From Lunularia cruciata (Eukaryota > Streptophyta > Marchantiopsida > Lunulariales > Lunulariaceae), in NCBI GenBank assembly GCA_948567375.1, contig OX419759.1, positions 58,629,493-58,693,492 on the forward strand: a stretch of DNA of 64,000 bases. Reading direction: 5' to 3'. This document shows positions 10,539 to 22,827 of the stretch, in pieces; the first letter of the stretch is position 1, and each line of letters starts with the position of its first letter. Below the pieces are notes generated by a model. That model worked only from the letters and a program-made list of their open reading frames with translations. It was not told the origin of the DNA and did not search any database. Made by a program: the position numbers and the translations under genes.

Positions 10539-10990
10539 TTGCATGACCAAACATATGGTGTACTCTGTGTGGAAAGTCAGGTCATACAAACATTCAATGC
10601 CTGGCCAATAGACCTTTGTAATCAATATAACAAATTAATTGGCTACCAACTTGGGATCACAACTAATATCAAGACTAGGAGGAAGAAGTGGTCTATCAAA
10701 CACAAGAGGTACAACCATAGTCTAGCACAAAATTTCCACTCTCTACTCTATGAACCAAGGGAGTATATGAGCAATGTACTCCCAAAACAAATGCCAATAT
10801 AAACACATAATTGGACCCAAAATGTTGCAACAAAGCCTGTTATAACTATGGATTTCTTGGACATTGGTCACCCAATTGTCTCGAGCCTTAGTGGCAGATT
10901 GGATATGTTTCCTTGTGCAGGAATTGCACGGGCTTGGGTCATGTGGCCAACCAATGTACTCAACCATCAAACTTGGTGAGATATGTTGAA
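10539..10990 (+). pseudogene. Tat-like element: gag nucleocapsid with three zinc knuckles
   Basis: Three CCHC motifs lie in one reading frame. The first is CTLCGKSGHTNIQC (10,559-10,600), the second CYNYGFLGHWSPNC with Cys to Tyr at the second ligand (10,838-10,879), and the third CRNCTGLGHVANQC (10,916-10,957). Stop codons lie between them. CX2CX4HX4C knuckles bind RNA in the nucleocapsid part of gag. Most plant gypsy gags have one or two, so three is notable. Confidence 0.65.
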
Positions 10991-11680
10991 ACACCATTGG
11001 GATGTCTTCCCACCACAAGCAAAAGGAGATGCCATAATAAATTACATTACTTTAGTTGAATCCAACCTCAAAGGAGGGATGACCAAATATTGACATTTTG
11101 GGAGTTGAAACATGTTCAAGGAAGAAGAAACTTGATCTTGAGGAGGTAAGCATTACCTTGGCCTCCTTGCATAAAACCAAGAAATTTTGTCCTAAGTCCA
11201 TCCTATCTACTAAGGAGGAGAAGATCTTGGCCAAGGCCAAAGTAAGAGCATTACAGAAGAGGTGAAGGAGGTCATGCAAAGAGGTCATGCCATGAACTTG
11301 AAGAAGTTCAAAAGGAGATTTCCCTACCATTTGAAGTTGATATATGAGCTGAGGTCAAAGATATCATCCAAGCCAAAGTGGGTAAACCCAAAGTAACTTG
11401 GGACTATTAGAACAATCCCACTCCATTCACCATACTTTAAAGATCTGAGTCTACCTTGGATCGGGTAGGGGACTTAACCACAAAGTAGAAGAAGTTGAAG
11501 CTAGGGAAGTACCCTAGTATGATATTATGGCAGATCTTGCATCCACTCAAGCAAAAGTGATGTTCAAGCAGTTGTAGGAAGATAATAAGTTGTATAAAAA
11601 TATTGAGCTTTGCTCTTAAGAGAGTGCATAAAATCATCAAGGAAGATCTACTTGCTATTTATCAAATTGAATAAGAAGAC

Positions 11681-12019
11681 TTGGGATCTCTAGAGGTAGA
11701 TGTAGAGATTGTCTATTGTACAATTACATCCATACCCATTAATTTGTTTCGAGGTGTAAATGTAATGACAAAAGATACTACCCACAGATTGGGATATGAT
11801 ACCTTTGAACCTACACCAATAATCCTAAAGTTTGCGGATCAATCAAGATGCCAAACTTTTGGACTATTATCCAATATAGTTGGAGGAGCACCTTTGAAAT
11901 TAAACTATATTGTACTTAGATTAGTGACCAAAATTGGTTATCCCTTATTGATTGGTAGACCATGGTTGTATTGTGCACGTGTTGTAGTAGATTGGCATCA
12001 ACAAAGGATGTTGAGTTAG
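11681..12019 (+). pseudogene. Tat-like element: retropepsin remnant
   Basis: A 112-codon open frame matches the protease region of Tat/Athila pol: NVMTKDTTHRLG, then ILKFADQSRCQTFG, then LNYIVL and LIGRPWLYCARVVVDW. The catalytic D(S/T)G expected just before NVM reads LFRGV here, so the active-site aspartate is lost. A Glu/Asp-rich linker (to about 12,310) separates it from RT. Confidence 0.6.
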
Positions 12020-12315
12020 AGGATCATTGGTTAGTGATGGTATGTTGCATGAAGGTTCCCTACCTTGGGAAAACTACTTTGTCTGAAAACAAAGACCAAT
12101 CCAATGATTCATCTTCCTCATCTTTGGAAGATTTGGACCAAGAAATCAAGGTGAACTATTTGGAATGCTGTGAAGTGGATGTCAAAACGGAAAACTTGTA
12201 TGATATGTCCTTAGGTTTTAATGACTTGGAGGAAGGGGATTACAACTCCACACAACTTGGCCTAAGCCAAGTCAATCATGTGGAAGGAGTCATCCATCTT
12301 GATGACTGTTAGGAT

Positions 12316-13790
12316 ATGATCTTGGAAGAGTGCAAAGTGCTTAAAATATCCAAGACCACGACTTGTGAGGGATTGAAATACTATACTCAACTATTTAAAG
12401 AATATAGGGATGTGTTTGCTTGGTCCATTGAGCAAATTCCTAGAATTCCCAAACAATTTAGGGAACATCAAATTGATTTGATGGAAGCTGCAATCTTGGT
12501 TTGGCAATGCAAATACCTGAAATACTCACTCCTCGTGAAGGATGAAATTGATAAATACTTAGGGACCAGGATTATATTTCCAATCTTGAACAAAGAATGG
12601 GTATCCTTAGTTTTCATTGTTCCGGAGAAGAAGATAGGAATTTTTTTGGTGTGCCAGGATTTCTGTAAGTTGAATGCAATCACAAGGAAGGACCATCATT
12701 CCTTGCCATTTATATATACAATTTTAGATCAAGTAGTAGGGCATCAATTCTTTAGTTTTCTTGATAAATTTTTTGGTTATAACTAATTGTCTATTTGAGA
12801 GAAAGACAAGGACAAAAACACATTTACTACCAATTGGGGTACATATGGATACAATCAGATACCCCTTGGATTGTGTAATTCTCATACTACATTTCAGTGA
12901 ATGATAAATGCTCTATTTAAGGACTTCCTTTGGAAGTTTGTGGAATTCTTTATTGACAACTTTTGTGTGTTTGGATAGAGAGAGGTGCACTTGGATTACC
13001 TCCACCAAACATTGATAGGTACTGTGCTTTGGAAAAATATTTTTTCATAATGAAAGAAGGAATCCTATTGGGACATTGAGTGTCAAGCCAAGGAATAGAA
13101 GTTGATGTTGAGAAAATTAAGCTTGTAAAAGTCTTCAAATCTCCCAAAAATATTTGGGAGTTATGAGCCTTCTTGTGTCATATTGGAATACTTAAAATTT
13201 GTTGCTTATTATACAATATTAGCTACACACTTAACCAAGTTACTTAAGAATCCAAGGACTACTTGTGTGCAACAAAGCAAGAAGAGGCATTCCAAGTATT
13301 AAGGATGAAATTGATGGAAGCACCAATCATGAGGGCTCTAAATGGGGATGTCTCTTTTTCATGTATATGTGGATACTTTGTCTATGGCAATAGGAGTAGT
13401 ACTTAGCTAGAAGGAAAAAAAGAAGAAAGATTAACCTTCTATTATTATGCTAACATGAAATTATCACTTGTAAAGAGAAATTATACCACTATGGAGTATG
13501 AAGCACTTGGAATGATGTATACCTGCAAGAAGTTTTGACACTATTTGTTGGGATATGAGTTTGTTTTCCATGTGGATTGCTATGCATTATAATACTTAAT
13601 AAAGAAATTTGATTTGTCAAGGTGAATTGTGCATTAGCTTCTTTTACAGCAAGAATTCACATATGTGGTACAGGTGAGGAAGGAGGCTTTGCATGCAAAT
13701 GTAGACTTCCTATCTAGGTTGGAAACCCAAGAACATGACTTAGAGATAGAGGACCATTTCCTTGATGAAGAGCTATATCATTTGATGGCA
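12316..13790 (+). pseudogene. Tat-like element: reverse transcriptase and RNase H remnant
   Basis: The first 156 codons are open. They include YRDVFAWS, a degraded lead-in to the RT core, CQDFCKLNAITRKDHHSLPF and FFSFLDKFFGYN, which align with the conserved FLDGFSGYNQ region of plant gypsy RT. Downstream the frame is broken, but NWGTYGYNQIPLGL, the TTMEYEAL RNase H segment and HVDCYAL can still be read. Several stops and frameshifts make it non-functional. Confidence 0.65.
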
Positions 13791-13898
13791 ATACAAAGTA
13801 CAAGATATGTAGTGGAATAGTAGAATACTATTATAAACATACATGTCAATGTCTTGAAGGACTAGATCCAAAAGAAAGGGCAGTCTTCCTCCAAAAAA

Positions 13899-15175
13899 AT
13901 GAGACCTTATCAGCTCAAGCATAACATTTTGTTTAAGATGGGTGAAGATAAGATGCTTCATAGGTTCTTGGAAGCTTATGAGGTAGGTGGAGTAGTAGAA
14001 TCCTTACACTTGGAGGCATTGGGAGATCATTATGCACTAAAAAATACAATTAAGAAAATCCTTGCGATAAGATATTTATGGCCTATGATGTATAAGGATA
14101 CACAGCTCACATCACAAGCTATGATGCTTGTTAGTGTGTGGGGAAACCCACGTCTACCATCCATTGGCCCATCAGACCAATTTTTCCGTTGGCTCTATTT
14201 GAGAAATGAGGTATTGATTTTGTGGGTTACTCGATTCACTAGGAAAAGGTACATTTTAGTATGTGTTTATTATGCAACTAAAATAGTAGAGGTGGAGGAA
14301 ACTTGAAGAGATGAGGCAAAAATAGTGGCAAATTTTCTTCCAAAACATTATCTCTAGATATATGGTGTTCTTAGGGGTTAGTTAGTGATTGGGTACTCAT
14401 TTTTTGAACTCACTTGTGAAAGCTTTAACAAAAAATTTTCAAATCAAACATCATAAGGTGAATCCCTACAACCCAAAAGAAAATGGGTTAATAGAGAAAT
14501 CTAACAAGTTACTTTGCAAGATTCTAATAAAGTAATAGTCAATTATACCTATGATTGGGACAAAAAGTTACCTATGGATTTTTGGGCATATAAGACAACT
14601 TAAAACATCACCACTAAGTAGACTCTATATTTCTTATTGTATGGGTTGCATCCAATAGTGCAAGTTGAGTTTAAAGTGCAGTCATATGGAACTTATTTGA
14701 GGAATGGTTGTCCGAGGAAGAAATTCAAGATCTTTGGCTTCAATTGCTGATGTGGTTGGAAAAGAAGCAAGTTGATGCACTACAAACTACACAAGCAATA
14801 CAAGCTTAATGGAAGGACAAGTATGATAAGAGGTTATGGCCTATCACTACACAAGCAATAGAAGCGCAATGGAAGGAAAAGTATGATAAGAGGTTATGGC
14901 CTATTCATGAAGGTAATTTGGTGTTGGTATTTGATAATCAATGGATATTCTTTCAAGGGAAGCTACATTTAAGGTGGATGGGACCATATCGAGTGATGCA
15001 CATTTTTGAGAATGGTTCTATTGAACTAGTAGATTTGGAAGGAAACCCTTTTGCCATTGAGTGGATGGTTGGCAGGTACATTGTTATTGGATCACAGACA
15101 CCAGAGTACAAGCAAGAAACCCAACTGATGTTTGCAATGATGTCTGAGAGAGGGGTTTATGTGGTACACACATAA
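13899..15175 (+). pseudogene. Tat-like element: integrase remnant
   Basis: An open piece at 13,899-14,303 carries the integrase N-terminal region (ALGDHYALKNTIKKILAIRY, then LWPMMYKD). Near 14,455-14,510 NPYNPKENGLIEKSNK matches the DDE segment around the catalytic glutamate. The open piece 14,918-15,172 carries the C-terminal GPY-type module (RWMGPYRVMHIFENGSIELV). An imperfect ~65-bp duplication lies at about 14,790-14,905. Confidence 0.65.
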
Positions 15176-16165
15176 ATTTTTTTTAGCACTTTGTAGGATA
15201 GGAAGTGATATTTGAAGTGAAAAAAGGTTAGATGTAGGTACTTGGTGGATTTGGATCCAAAGTAGTAAATTCAATCCCAAGGAATTTGACTTCATATTAG
15301 AAAAGAAGAAGACTTACATTGGACTTGGAAGGATGGAAGATCCAAAGTGAGGATACTTCATATCAGGTTAAAGACACCCAATCTAAGGATCTTCAATTAC
15401 ATACTTGACTCTGGCTATACCAACCAAGAAAGGACACTCATCATGAATGGCTGCCTTGTGTGAAGCTAAACAAGAAAGTGACAAGAAGAAACATGCATTA
15501 GGTGTGGTTTTTGATTAAGTTTCAATGGAAGAATGATAACAACTTGGAGAAGTATAAAATTGAGACTTGGCAAAGGGAATTTCATAAAGTTGAGTAAAAT
15601 TTGTCCTTTGAATTTGTATAATTTGGAGAATCTAGGTAGAATCATAGCCAAGTCATAGGATTCTTGTGTACAAAATCAAGTGAGGAAGAGCAAGTTAGGA
15701 TGCCTCTCAAGGGAAGTTGCTAGGTTTTTGTCATCTTGGTCATAAATCCTGTTATTAGGAGAGTAGATATGATTGCAAGATTTGAAGTACTATGCCAATT
15801 TTGGGTCACTTTCCTCACATGGAACTAGAATTTGAGCTTTCTAGGATTCATGACAAAGATAGCCACAAGCAATTGTGTGGATAATCTGAGTGTAGAGGGG
15901 AAGAGAGGCAATCCTGCATGTTGGACTAAAGCTAATAGGAGGTTGGTGTTGGGGAATGATGCAAGAGAACCTACAAGGATCACCTTTGATTGGAATTGTG
16001 ATGCCTTGGAGGAAATAGAGGAGTTGCAGGTATCATTTAGTGAACCCATGAAGAAGAACAAGTATAAGGTGGACATCTTTGTGGAACCGGTGGGGCACAA
16101 TATCATTGGAGCAATGATAGGAATGATGAAGCTAAAGTGCACCACCTACATGATGAAGTAAGAGA
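15176..16165 (+). other. Tat-like element: region between integrase and 3' LTR
   Basis: This is about 1 kb of non-pol sequence. A 109-codon frame (15,832-16,158; first in-frame ATG near 15,850) contains EIEELQVSFSEPM and KYKVDIFVEPVGHNIIGAMI. I do not recognise it. Tat-lineage elements can carry extra sequence after pol, which is one reading. A purine-rich AAGTAAGAGA just before 16,166 may be the polypurine tract. Confidence 0.35.
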
Positions 16166-18423
16166 TGGTGTTCTTTCACATGATGTTTGCATGAGTGAGT
16201 GTGAATTAGGTGGGTTGCTTTTATCAACAAACAAAGTAGATGGTGGGGCATTGGAGAATGGATCTGCTGCCACACTACTTTGTACCATTTGCGGCACATG
16301 TCTACTTGGATTGAACTTGCTCACTACCAAAGAATGGTAGAGTATGGTGTCATACTTCTATCCGGACTTACAATGAGTCATGGATCAAGAAGAGACTCAT
16401 AACATGGTGGAATTGAAGGAGAATGATCACTACTTTGCCAAAATTGGATGTGAGAAGATAGTTTTAGTTTCTAGTTCTAAAGCCATAGAAGAGGACCCGA
16501 ACCAAGGATATTGTCTCTTTGATGGAAGAGGAGGATAGTTAGGTGATTGAGTTGAGCCGTAGCAATGGTCAACTTGTCCTCAAGGATAGAAGAAGAAGAA
16601 GTTGAATCAAATTCAAAGTTAGAAGAAGAAGAGCTTACTCTTAAGAGTCAAGAGTTGAGCAGTAAAAGCAAAGGCAAGCACAAGGTACAACAACCAATTG
16701 GGGGAGCAAAAGATGATGGATTGGATTAGGAGTTTCATAAGGAGATTGAGCACATGGGAGGCGGTGATGCTTCATTCATGGATATGTCAAAGGATGACAT
16801 TCCAAAAGTGGATTTAAATAACTTGATCATCCATTTGAGAGACAGATTAGATAGGAAAATGATAGAAGAAGTAGGAGATAACAATTTGCCTTAGATTAGA
16901 TTTATTTAAAATGAATGTAGCTACCCTAAGTGAGAATATGGTAATCCGATCTGAGGTAGTTGAGATCAAAATGTAGGTGACCTTGACTAAATTACCCAAG
17001 TCATATGAGAATGTTAGACTAAAGAAAGAAGATAATATTTGGACATCTATGACTTTAGTTGTAGTATAGACAAATGATGTAATTGTAGTAGCAATAGAAG
17101 TTGAAACCAAAGTGCAAGAGACATTTGTAGTAGATTGGGGTGAAGAAGCCAAAGTTGAAGTAGTACTTGGACAGGATCTGAGAGAATAGTAATTACAGAT
17201 CTGAAGTAGCAATTTTGTAAGTAGAGTTGCTTCATATCTAGAACATGGTAGAAAGTAGTTGTAACAATTAAGTAATTTAGGTAGTGTTTGTAACTTCTAA
17301 GTGGTTTGACTAGAGAAGATAGTAAAATGATAGCAATAGGAGATATCATTTACCTTAGATTAGATTTAGTTAAAATGAATGTAGTTACCCAAAGCAAGAA
17401 GATGGTAAGCCAATCCAAAGCAGTTGAGATTGGAGTGCAAGTGAACTTGGCTGAATTACCCAAGTCATATATGAATGTTAGAGTAGAGAAAGAAGATAAC
17501 GTTAGGACATCTATGACTTTAGTTGCAATACATACAAATGATGTAAATGCAGTAGCAATAGATGTAGAACCCAAGGTGCAGGAGACATCTGTAGTGGATT
17601 TGGGTGAAGAAGCTGAAGTCAAAGTAGTACTCAGATGAGATCCAAGTCAATAGCAGTTATAGATATGAAGTAGCAATTTTGTAAGTAGAGTTGCTTTGTA
17701 TTTGAAACATGGTAGAAAGTAGTTGTAATAGTTGAGTAGTTTAGGTAGTTTTTGTAACTTCCAAGTGGTCTGACTATTTAGAGCAGCTATTCAGAATACT
17801 CTACATTCAACAATGAGAAGAAGATGATCAAAGCAAAGTGTTGATAAAGTGCTTGTCATTTTGGTTAATTTTGAGTATCAATTGAATATCTTTATCTATA
17901 CTTGTATAGAGAAATTTGGATTGCAATTGAGAGATCATTAGATGTTGGATTTTACAACTCTATGTTCCATTGTGTGTGTTTGATGCTTAATAGAGCACAT
18001 CCAAAGCAATACCTTGATGGATCTATGAGAACTAAAATATTGTTAGTATTTGTCATTTGTAGCCACATACAAGAAGTTGATATGAACAAACTTCAAACAA
18101 GGAAGTTATACCTTTAGTAAAGAGGTGGAACAAAATTCCAAGGAAAAGTTACTTTCTGCTGAAGTAGCCATCTTTGTATCAACTGAATCATCACAATTGA
18201 TATCAATTTGGATTGGTATTAAAGAATTGTGATTTTAAGGGACAATTTTTTGTGGAAAGACCTCTAATGAGTGTTTTCTACTCTCTTTTGGGTGTTGTTT
18301 ATGCCCAAGAGTAAAAGATGTAAGAAAGTGAACAAATTTCCTTTCACTTTGTATTTGAACATTTCTGACTTGTATCTCTATGGGAACAAACGATTACTCA
18401 AACACTACTACAGAACTAATACA
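16166..18423 (+). repeat. Right LTR of the Tat-like element, with internal 465-bp tandem duplication
   Basis: It is collinear with the left LTR but shorter. It carries a tandem duplication: 16,871-17,335 is repeated at 17,336 to about 17,775, both starting near TAGGAGATA and running through ACATCTATGACTTTAGTTG and GAACATGGTAGAAAGTA. Parts read like decayed protein-coding sequence, for example DIPKVDLNNLIIHLRDRLDR near 16,795-16,855 and LAELPKSYMNVRVEKEDNVR near 17,450-17,510. The outer end is placed at ...AATACA (18,423) by comparison with the left copy. Confidence 0.65.
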
Positions 18424-18904
18424 TGATGTGTTGTCACAATAATACCAAAGAAGAAAATCAAGAGGTGGAAGAAGAAGGATCATGTACAATGCAAGGTTTT
18501 GCAACAAAAGAAGAAGAAGAGGAGTAGTATGAGGATGCTCAATTAGCTCCTAATTTGGATCAACATGGAAGAAAAGAAGAAGAAGGAGCACAAGGAAAAA
18601 CTTCACACCAACAACCTCCTTGCTCTACTCCATGAGTACTTACTCCAAGGAAGGAGTCACCAACCCTCAAGAATGTCAAGAGAAAAACTTCATGCCTAAG
18701 TTTAGGGGAACATTTGACCAAAAGAGGAGGTAAGGATTGAAGGCAAAGAAGAAGTAGAGATCAAGGTAGAAGTACAAGAACCACTTGAAGTTGAAGCAAA
18801 AGCATATGATAGCCCAATGTTGATGTACTTATAGTATAATTAGTAAGAACTAGTTGTTCTCACAAGGATATAAGTTGGAGATGACTAAGAATGAAGCAAA
18901 GTAT
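18424..18904 (+). other. Glu/Lys-rich decayed coding-like sequence
   Basis: Plus-strand translation gives acidic and basic runs (EEEEE, KRKEEEGAQ) broken by stops. It resembles the charged linker of the unrecognised protein family nearby, but the match is not specific. Confidence 0.25.
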
Positions 18905-19595
18905 CACAACATTATAGTTCATTTATTATTTTATATTTAACCTCTTGAGAAAGAACTACCATGGAAGAGGGTAGTGTTATCCATTGTGGTGCACTACAAC
19001 AAAAAGAAAAGAAAAGAAAATAATTAATTTGGCTTTAAGTTCTAATTGGGATTGGTCTTGAGGTGACAACTTGTGTCACTTTGAGTGCCACTCCATTCCA
19101 AAGTTGCTGCTATTGCAAGTGTTTTATACCCTTCATAGAAGGCAAACTTGCAGGATTCACTTCGTGTTGGCTAAATGTCTAAGGTTTTTGATTCTGTGGT
19201 ACTACCCATGTGGTGAGTTTCCCAGTCCACGGATTGCACATGTTCACTTCTTTAGATCATTTAATGCACACCTTGATCAATGGTGAGTTGATCAGCTTGG
19301 TACTAAGCACTTGAGATCTTATTGCAAAATTTCTCAACTCTACTCTATTAACATAGAGTAGAGTTGAACATATTGAAACATATTAGACATTTTGAACATG
19401 TTGAAAATACATAAAATAAAACGACATAGAACTTGCAAAGAATTCAAAGCACTCTTCATTGGTAACGGAAGAATGAAGACATGAACATGAGTGCCTTTGA
19501 TCCTCAGCCTTAAGTTCCTTTTTGGATTTGAGCCAAAGGGATAAAAAGCCCAAGTAGATCTTTTGAAAACCCTAATCTATACTACACATCACTTG
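18905..19595 (+). repeat. Dispersed repeat R1, copy 1
   Basis: This matches 57,140-58,160 in the same orientation. Shared landmarks are a TTTAACCTnTTGAG segment, GCACTACAnCAAAAAGAAAA, AGTGCCATTCCATTCCAAA, TTTAATGCACACC and GAGCCAAAGGGAT. The second copy has about 350 bp of extra sequence between the last two landmarks. No coding capacity was seen. Confidence 0.6.
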
Positions 19596-19610
19596 CTTAA
19601 TATTCTAATG

Positions 19611-22127
19611 CTATCTTATCCTAATCATTTGCAGATTAATTATGTGTCTAACATATGTCAATAAAGATGTCAAGTCTTCATTCCTAATTTTATCTAATTT
19701 TATCCTACAACATTTGGACCTACAACTCCAAGGATACTCCTTGTGAAGTATATACACAGTTTTGAAGTTTATATTCCAAGTTCTATACACATTGAGTATT
19801 TGACTAATGTACCTAACTCTTATTATCTCACTTACTTTGGCAGAGTGTAACATCCACAAAGGTCTTCCCTTTAGAGGAGTGCCTTTGGCTTGAATTTTGG
19901 TGTTATTGGACTACATTTGCCTCTCAAGTACCTAATTAATTGATTTTTTTGAGCTTGGTACCTAGCTAATATTAACAGGTAGGTTTGGCATGTTTCTTTG
20001 AACTTCTTGTTGATGTGTTCTCTTAGCCTCAAGGACAATAAGTTCATTCTCTCTTCTTTGTAGACTTGATTCTCCAACTTCTCCACCTTGACTTGAGCTC
20101 CTAATGTTTTGTTTCCAATGCGTGAAGTTGCCTTCCTTCTTTTAGCTTCTCCAAAAAGATATTCCATGCCTCTTCCATTTGATGACTTACCCATAGCTGA
20201 TCTTCTTCCATCTCTTTTTTTAAAGCATTCTACTTTGCTTTCTATAGGTCATGCAAGTGTGCACACTCAGCTTTTTTATCTTCTTCTAATTCCTTCATCA
20301 TGCAATTCAGTTGAATGCAATTGCTTGCAAATATTCTTGCATTTGCAACTCTAAGGTGATGACCCAATCATGGCCTTCTTTCAACTCATCTAAGTGTTCT
20401 CTAATTCTTGGCACTTGTTGCAAAATTGGTCCTTGGCTTCTTTCTTCTGCTAGTTATGCTCAATTTGGAGAGCCACCAACTCATCTTGCACTTCTTAGTT
20501 CTCATCCACTTGGTGGTTGCACTTGTTCAACAAGGTGGCATTCCTCTTCTCAAGTTCTTGGCTCTTCTACAATAAGGCACCTACCTTGGTTGCCTCTTCC
20601 TTGTACAAGTCTCTGGCCTCTTCTACTTCTTCCTTGTCTAAGTCTTCTTTGGCTGTATAAGTAAAGACTTTTTTGTGCATGTTCTAGACCAATGTGATGT
20701 AATCCACAAGGTCAAGGCATTTGGCTTGGTATTGGAATGGCAACACCTCCATCAACTACAATGTCACTCCTATTGAGTGTATGACAAATTTGGCCCCTAC
20801 TTGCACTTACACTAGTACTAAAGAGGCGGACTATACTCTAAGTGCTATCTCTCTCTTGATTTAGGATTTGGTACATCAATATCAATATGAATATAATCCT
20901 TGTTGGCATGATCTATAATTTGGTCTTCTTCTGGATGTAGGACTTTGGCTTCATTCTAGACTTCAGGCCAAGGTTATTGGATATTTGAGCACTTGATGTT
21001 CATCTACACTTCTTTCTCTTCAATGGGAGTCAAAGGTGCCAATTTGAGCATTGCAACTTCTTCCATCATCTCTTCTTCTTTGGTAGAGCACTCCTCTATT
21101 TTTTGGTCTTGCAAGTTTGGGACAAACTAGGCATCCTCCCAAGTTTCTTCTTCTTCCTTGGTTGATGTCAAAGAAAATGCTTGCAAACTAAAGGACCCTT
21201 GTTCTTCCTCCTTTTCTTCATCATTTTCCTCATCCTTAACTTCTTCCTTTGAAAAGGATAATTCAACTACTTGAGTGCCAGCCCTTGGTTTCTTGGCCAA
21301 GGAAGGCTTACTTCTTTGGGATGATATTCTTCCTCTTAGTAGCCTTTGGCACTGCTAGCTCTTCATCCACAAGAATGATATAGGTTTTTTCTTGCAAATT
21401 CAACATTTGCTACTTTGGCAATCAATGTTGGTCCTTTAGGTTGGTCATCAAATTAACCTACAAGATGGACGTGGGTAGGGAACCTCTTCCTTTCCTCTTT
21501 GGTTAGGAAGTTGGTTCTCATGTTATAATGGATAGCAAAGAGAGCAAGGTAGATAGCACCCTTGTCCTCCTAAAAGTCTTGTTGCAAGATCTTGGCTTGT
21601 TGATCAGAAATTTGTGCCCAATCTATAGGTTCACTTGAGTATATGTAATCAAACAAGACTTCTTGGCCATTTTTTTGATAGGTTGTTTGTTTGGGTTTGA
21701 AGAGTTTCATAACCACCTCCACTATGGCTCTTTTTTTAGGGTCTTTGTAAATAGCTACCCTCCACCCATTGTTCTTGGACCCTTTATTGTTGTAAGTGGC
21801 CTTGATCTTGGCCATCAACTCCTTGTGTACAAATTTTAAATCAAAGGTCATTGCTCCTAAAACTCCAACAGCCAGGCAAAGTACCATTCTCCAATGATCC
21901 TTTTTCCAATTGTAGGTGTTTCCTTTCATTCTACCTGGCATCTTCGCTTTCTTTCCTCTCATCTCATGAATCATGGTGAAGTTTGTCAATTCCTAGTTCT
22001 AGAGCAAGAACTCTAAACGTTTGCTCTAGATCACTATAGTCCTATAATGAATGGCTTATTATTTTTTTGTAGGAGACCTAAGGATGGCTTTTGGAATATT
22101 TCTAGATGTTCTTGTTTTAAATACCAT
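19611..22127 (-). pseudogene. Copy I of an unrecognised dispersed protein family (GAIYL / coiled-coil family)
   Basis: Reading from a minus-strand ATG at 22,127, broken frames give an N-terminal region (KAILRSP, then FLL-stop, then MIHEMRG). Next come YNWKKDHWRMVLCLAVGVLG (near 21,900), DPKKRAIVEVVMKLF and a module DKGAIYLALFAIHYNMR followed by NFLTKEERKRFPTH (about 21,470-21,560). An acidic linker follows, then a coiled coil starting DYITLV..MHKKVF near 20,700. Stops occur throughout. The same modules recur at 22,828-23,960, 24,950-26,106 and 58,579-58,940. I cannot assign a function. A gag-like or extra ORF of a retroelement is possible. Confidence 0.55.
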
Positions 22128-22827
22128 GTTTCTTGATAATAAAAGGAAAGTGAAAGTAACAATTGGTTCTACTCTTGAATACTCTACGTCATTCCAAGTG
22201 CTACCTCACTAAACAAATGCTAAATGCTCTCTCATTGTTTTAGGCAAAGTGCAAGTGGTCAACAATGTAGGGAAATGGATCTATGAAACTTGCAAATGCT
22301 AGCCAACCTCCTTATTTAATATTCAAGATCCCTAGTCATTTTTTAGCCCCTTGATGGCTAAGGAGCAGGATGTCATTCACTATCCATACATGCAAAGGCA
22401 TTTGCATGACATCTTTTGTAAAATGTTGTTCTCCCACATACAAATGATTCTCTTCCATTCATTTTGCACATGCCAACCTTGCCCATTGAGTGCCAAAAAT
22501 TGTCTTGAGTGTAACAGCCCTTGGTGGCAAGTCCCAACTGATCTGGCAACACATTGAAATTGTGGTGGCACTTAAGTACAAGTGCCAATGTGGTACTCAA
22601 CAGTCAGGCCTATAAGCACTCAACCAATAAGAATTTTGAATTCTAAACATCCTTCAAGCACTCCAAATGTATTACAATACCCCAAATGCTAATCCACATT
22701 GCAATTGGGATTATCCTACATCCCTCTAAATGCTACTTGTCCTTAATTTTTGTGGCACAACTACAAGTCCCATCTTTTTCCCCTAGTAATTAAAACTCCT
22801 CATGGTTTTTGATTAAAACTTAAGCAT
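22128..22827. other. Transposon-like sequence without a gene
   Basis: This AT-rich sequence separates the oppositely oriented copies I and II of the unrecognised family. Short open frames overlap on both strands and none carries a recognisable motif. It may be their flanks or LTR-like sequence. Confidence 0.3.

Larger units (their letters stand above)
685..18423 (+). mobile_element. Decayed Tat/Athila-like Ty3-gypsy retrotransposon with very long LTRs, interrupted by a younger gypsy element
   Basis: Two long direct repeats (685-712 plus 6,361-9,042; 16,166-18,423) flank remnants of gag with zinc knuckles, a retropepsin-like region, RT/RNase H and integrase in normal gypsy order (PR-RT-RH-IN). 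Both repeats begin TGGTGTTCTTTCACATGATG. Without the nested insert the element is about 12.1 kb. The pol text resembles the Tat/Athila group: an RT stretch of the type LPFIYTILDQVVG then FSFLDKF.GYN, a protease end LIGRPWLY, and an integrase C-terminus RWMGPYRV. Every domain is broken by stops and frameshifts, and no target-site duplication was found, so the element is old. Lineage assignment is by eye. Confidence 0.7.
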
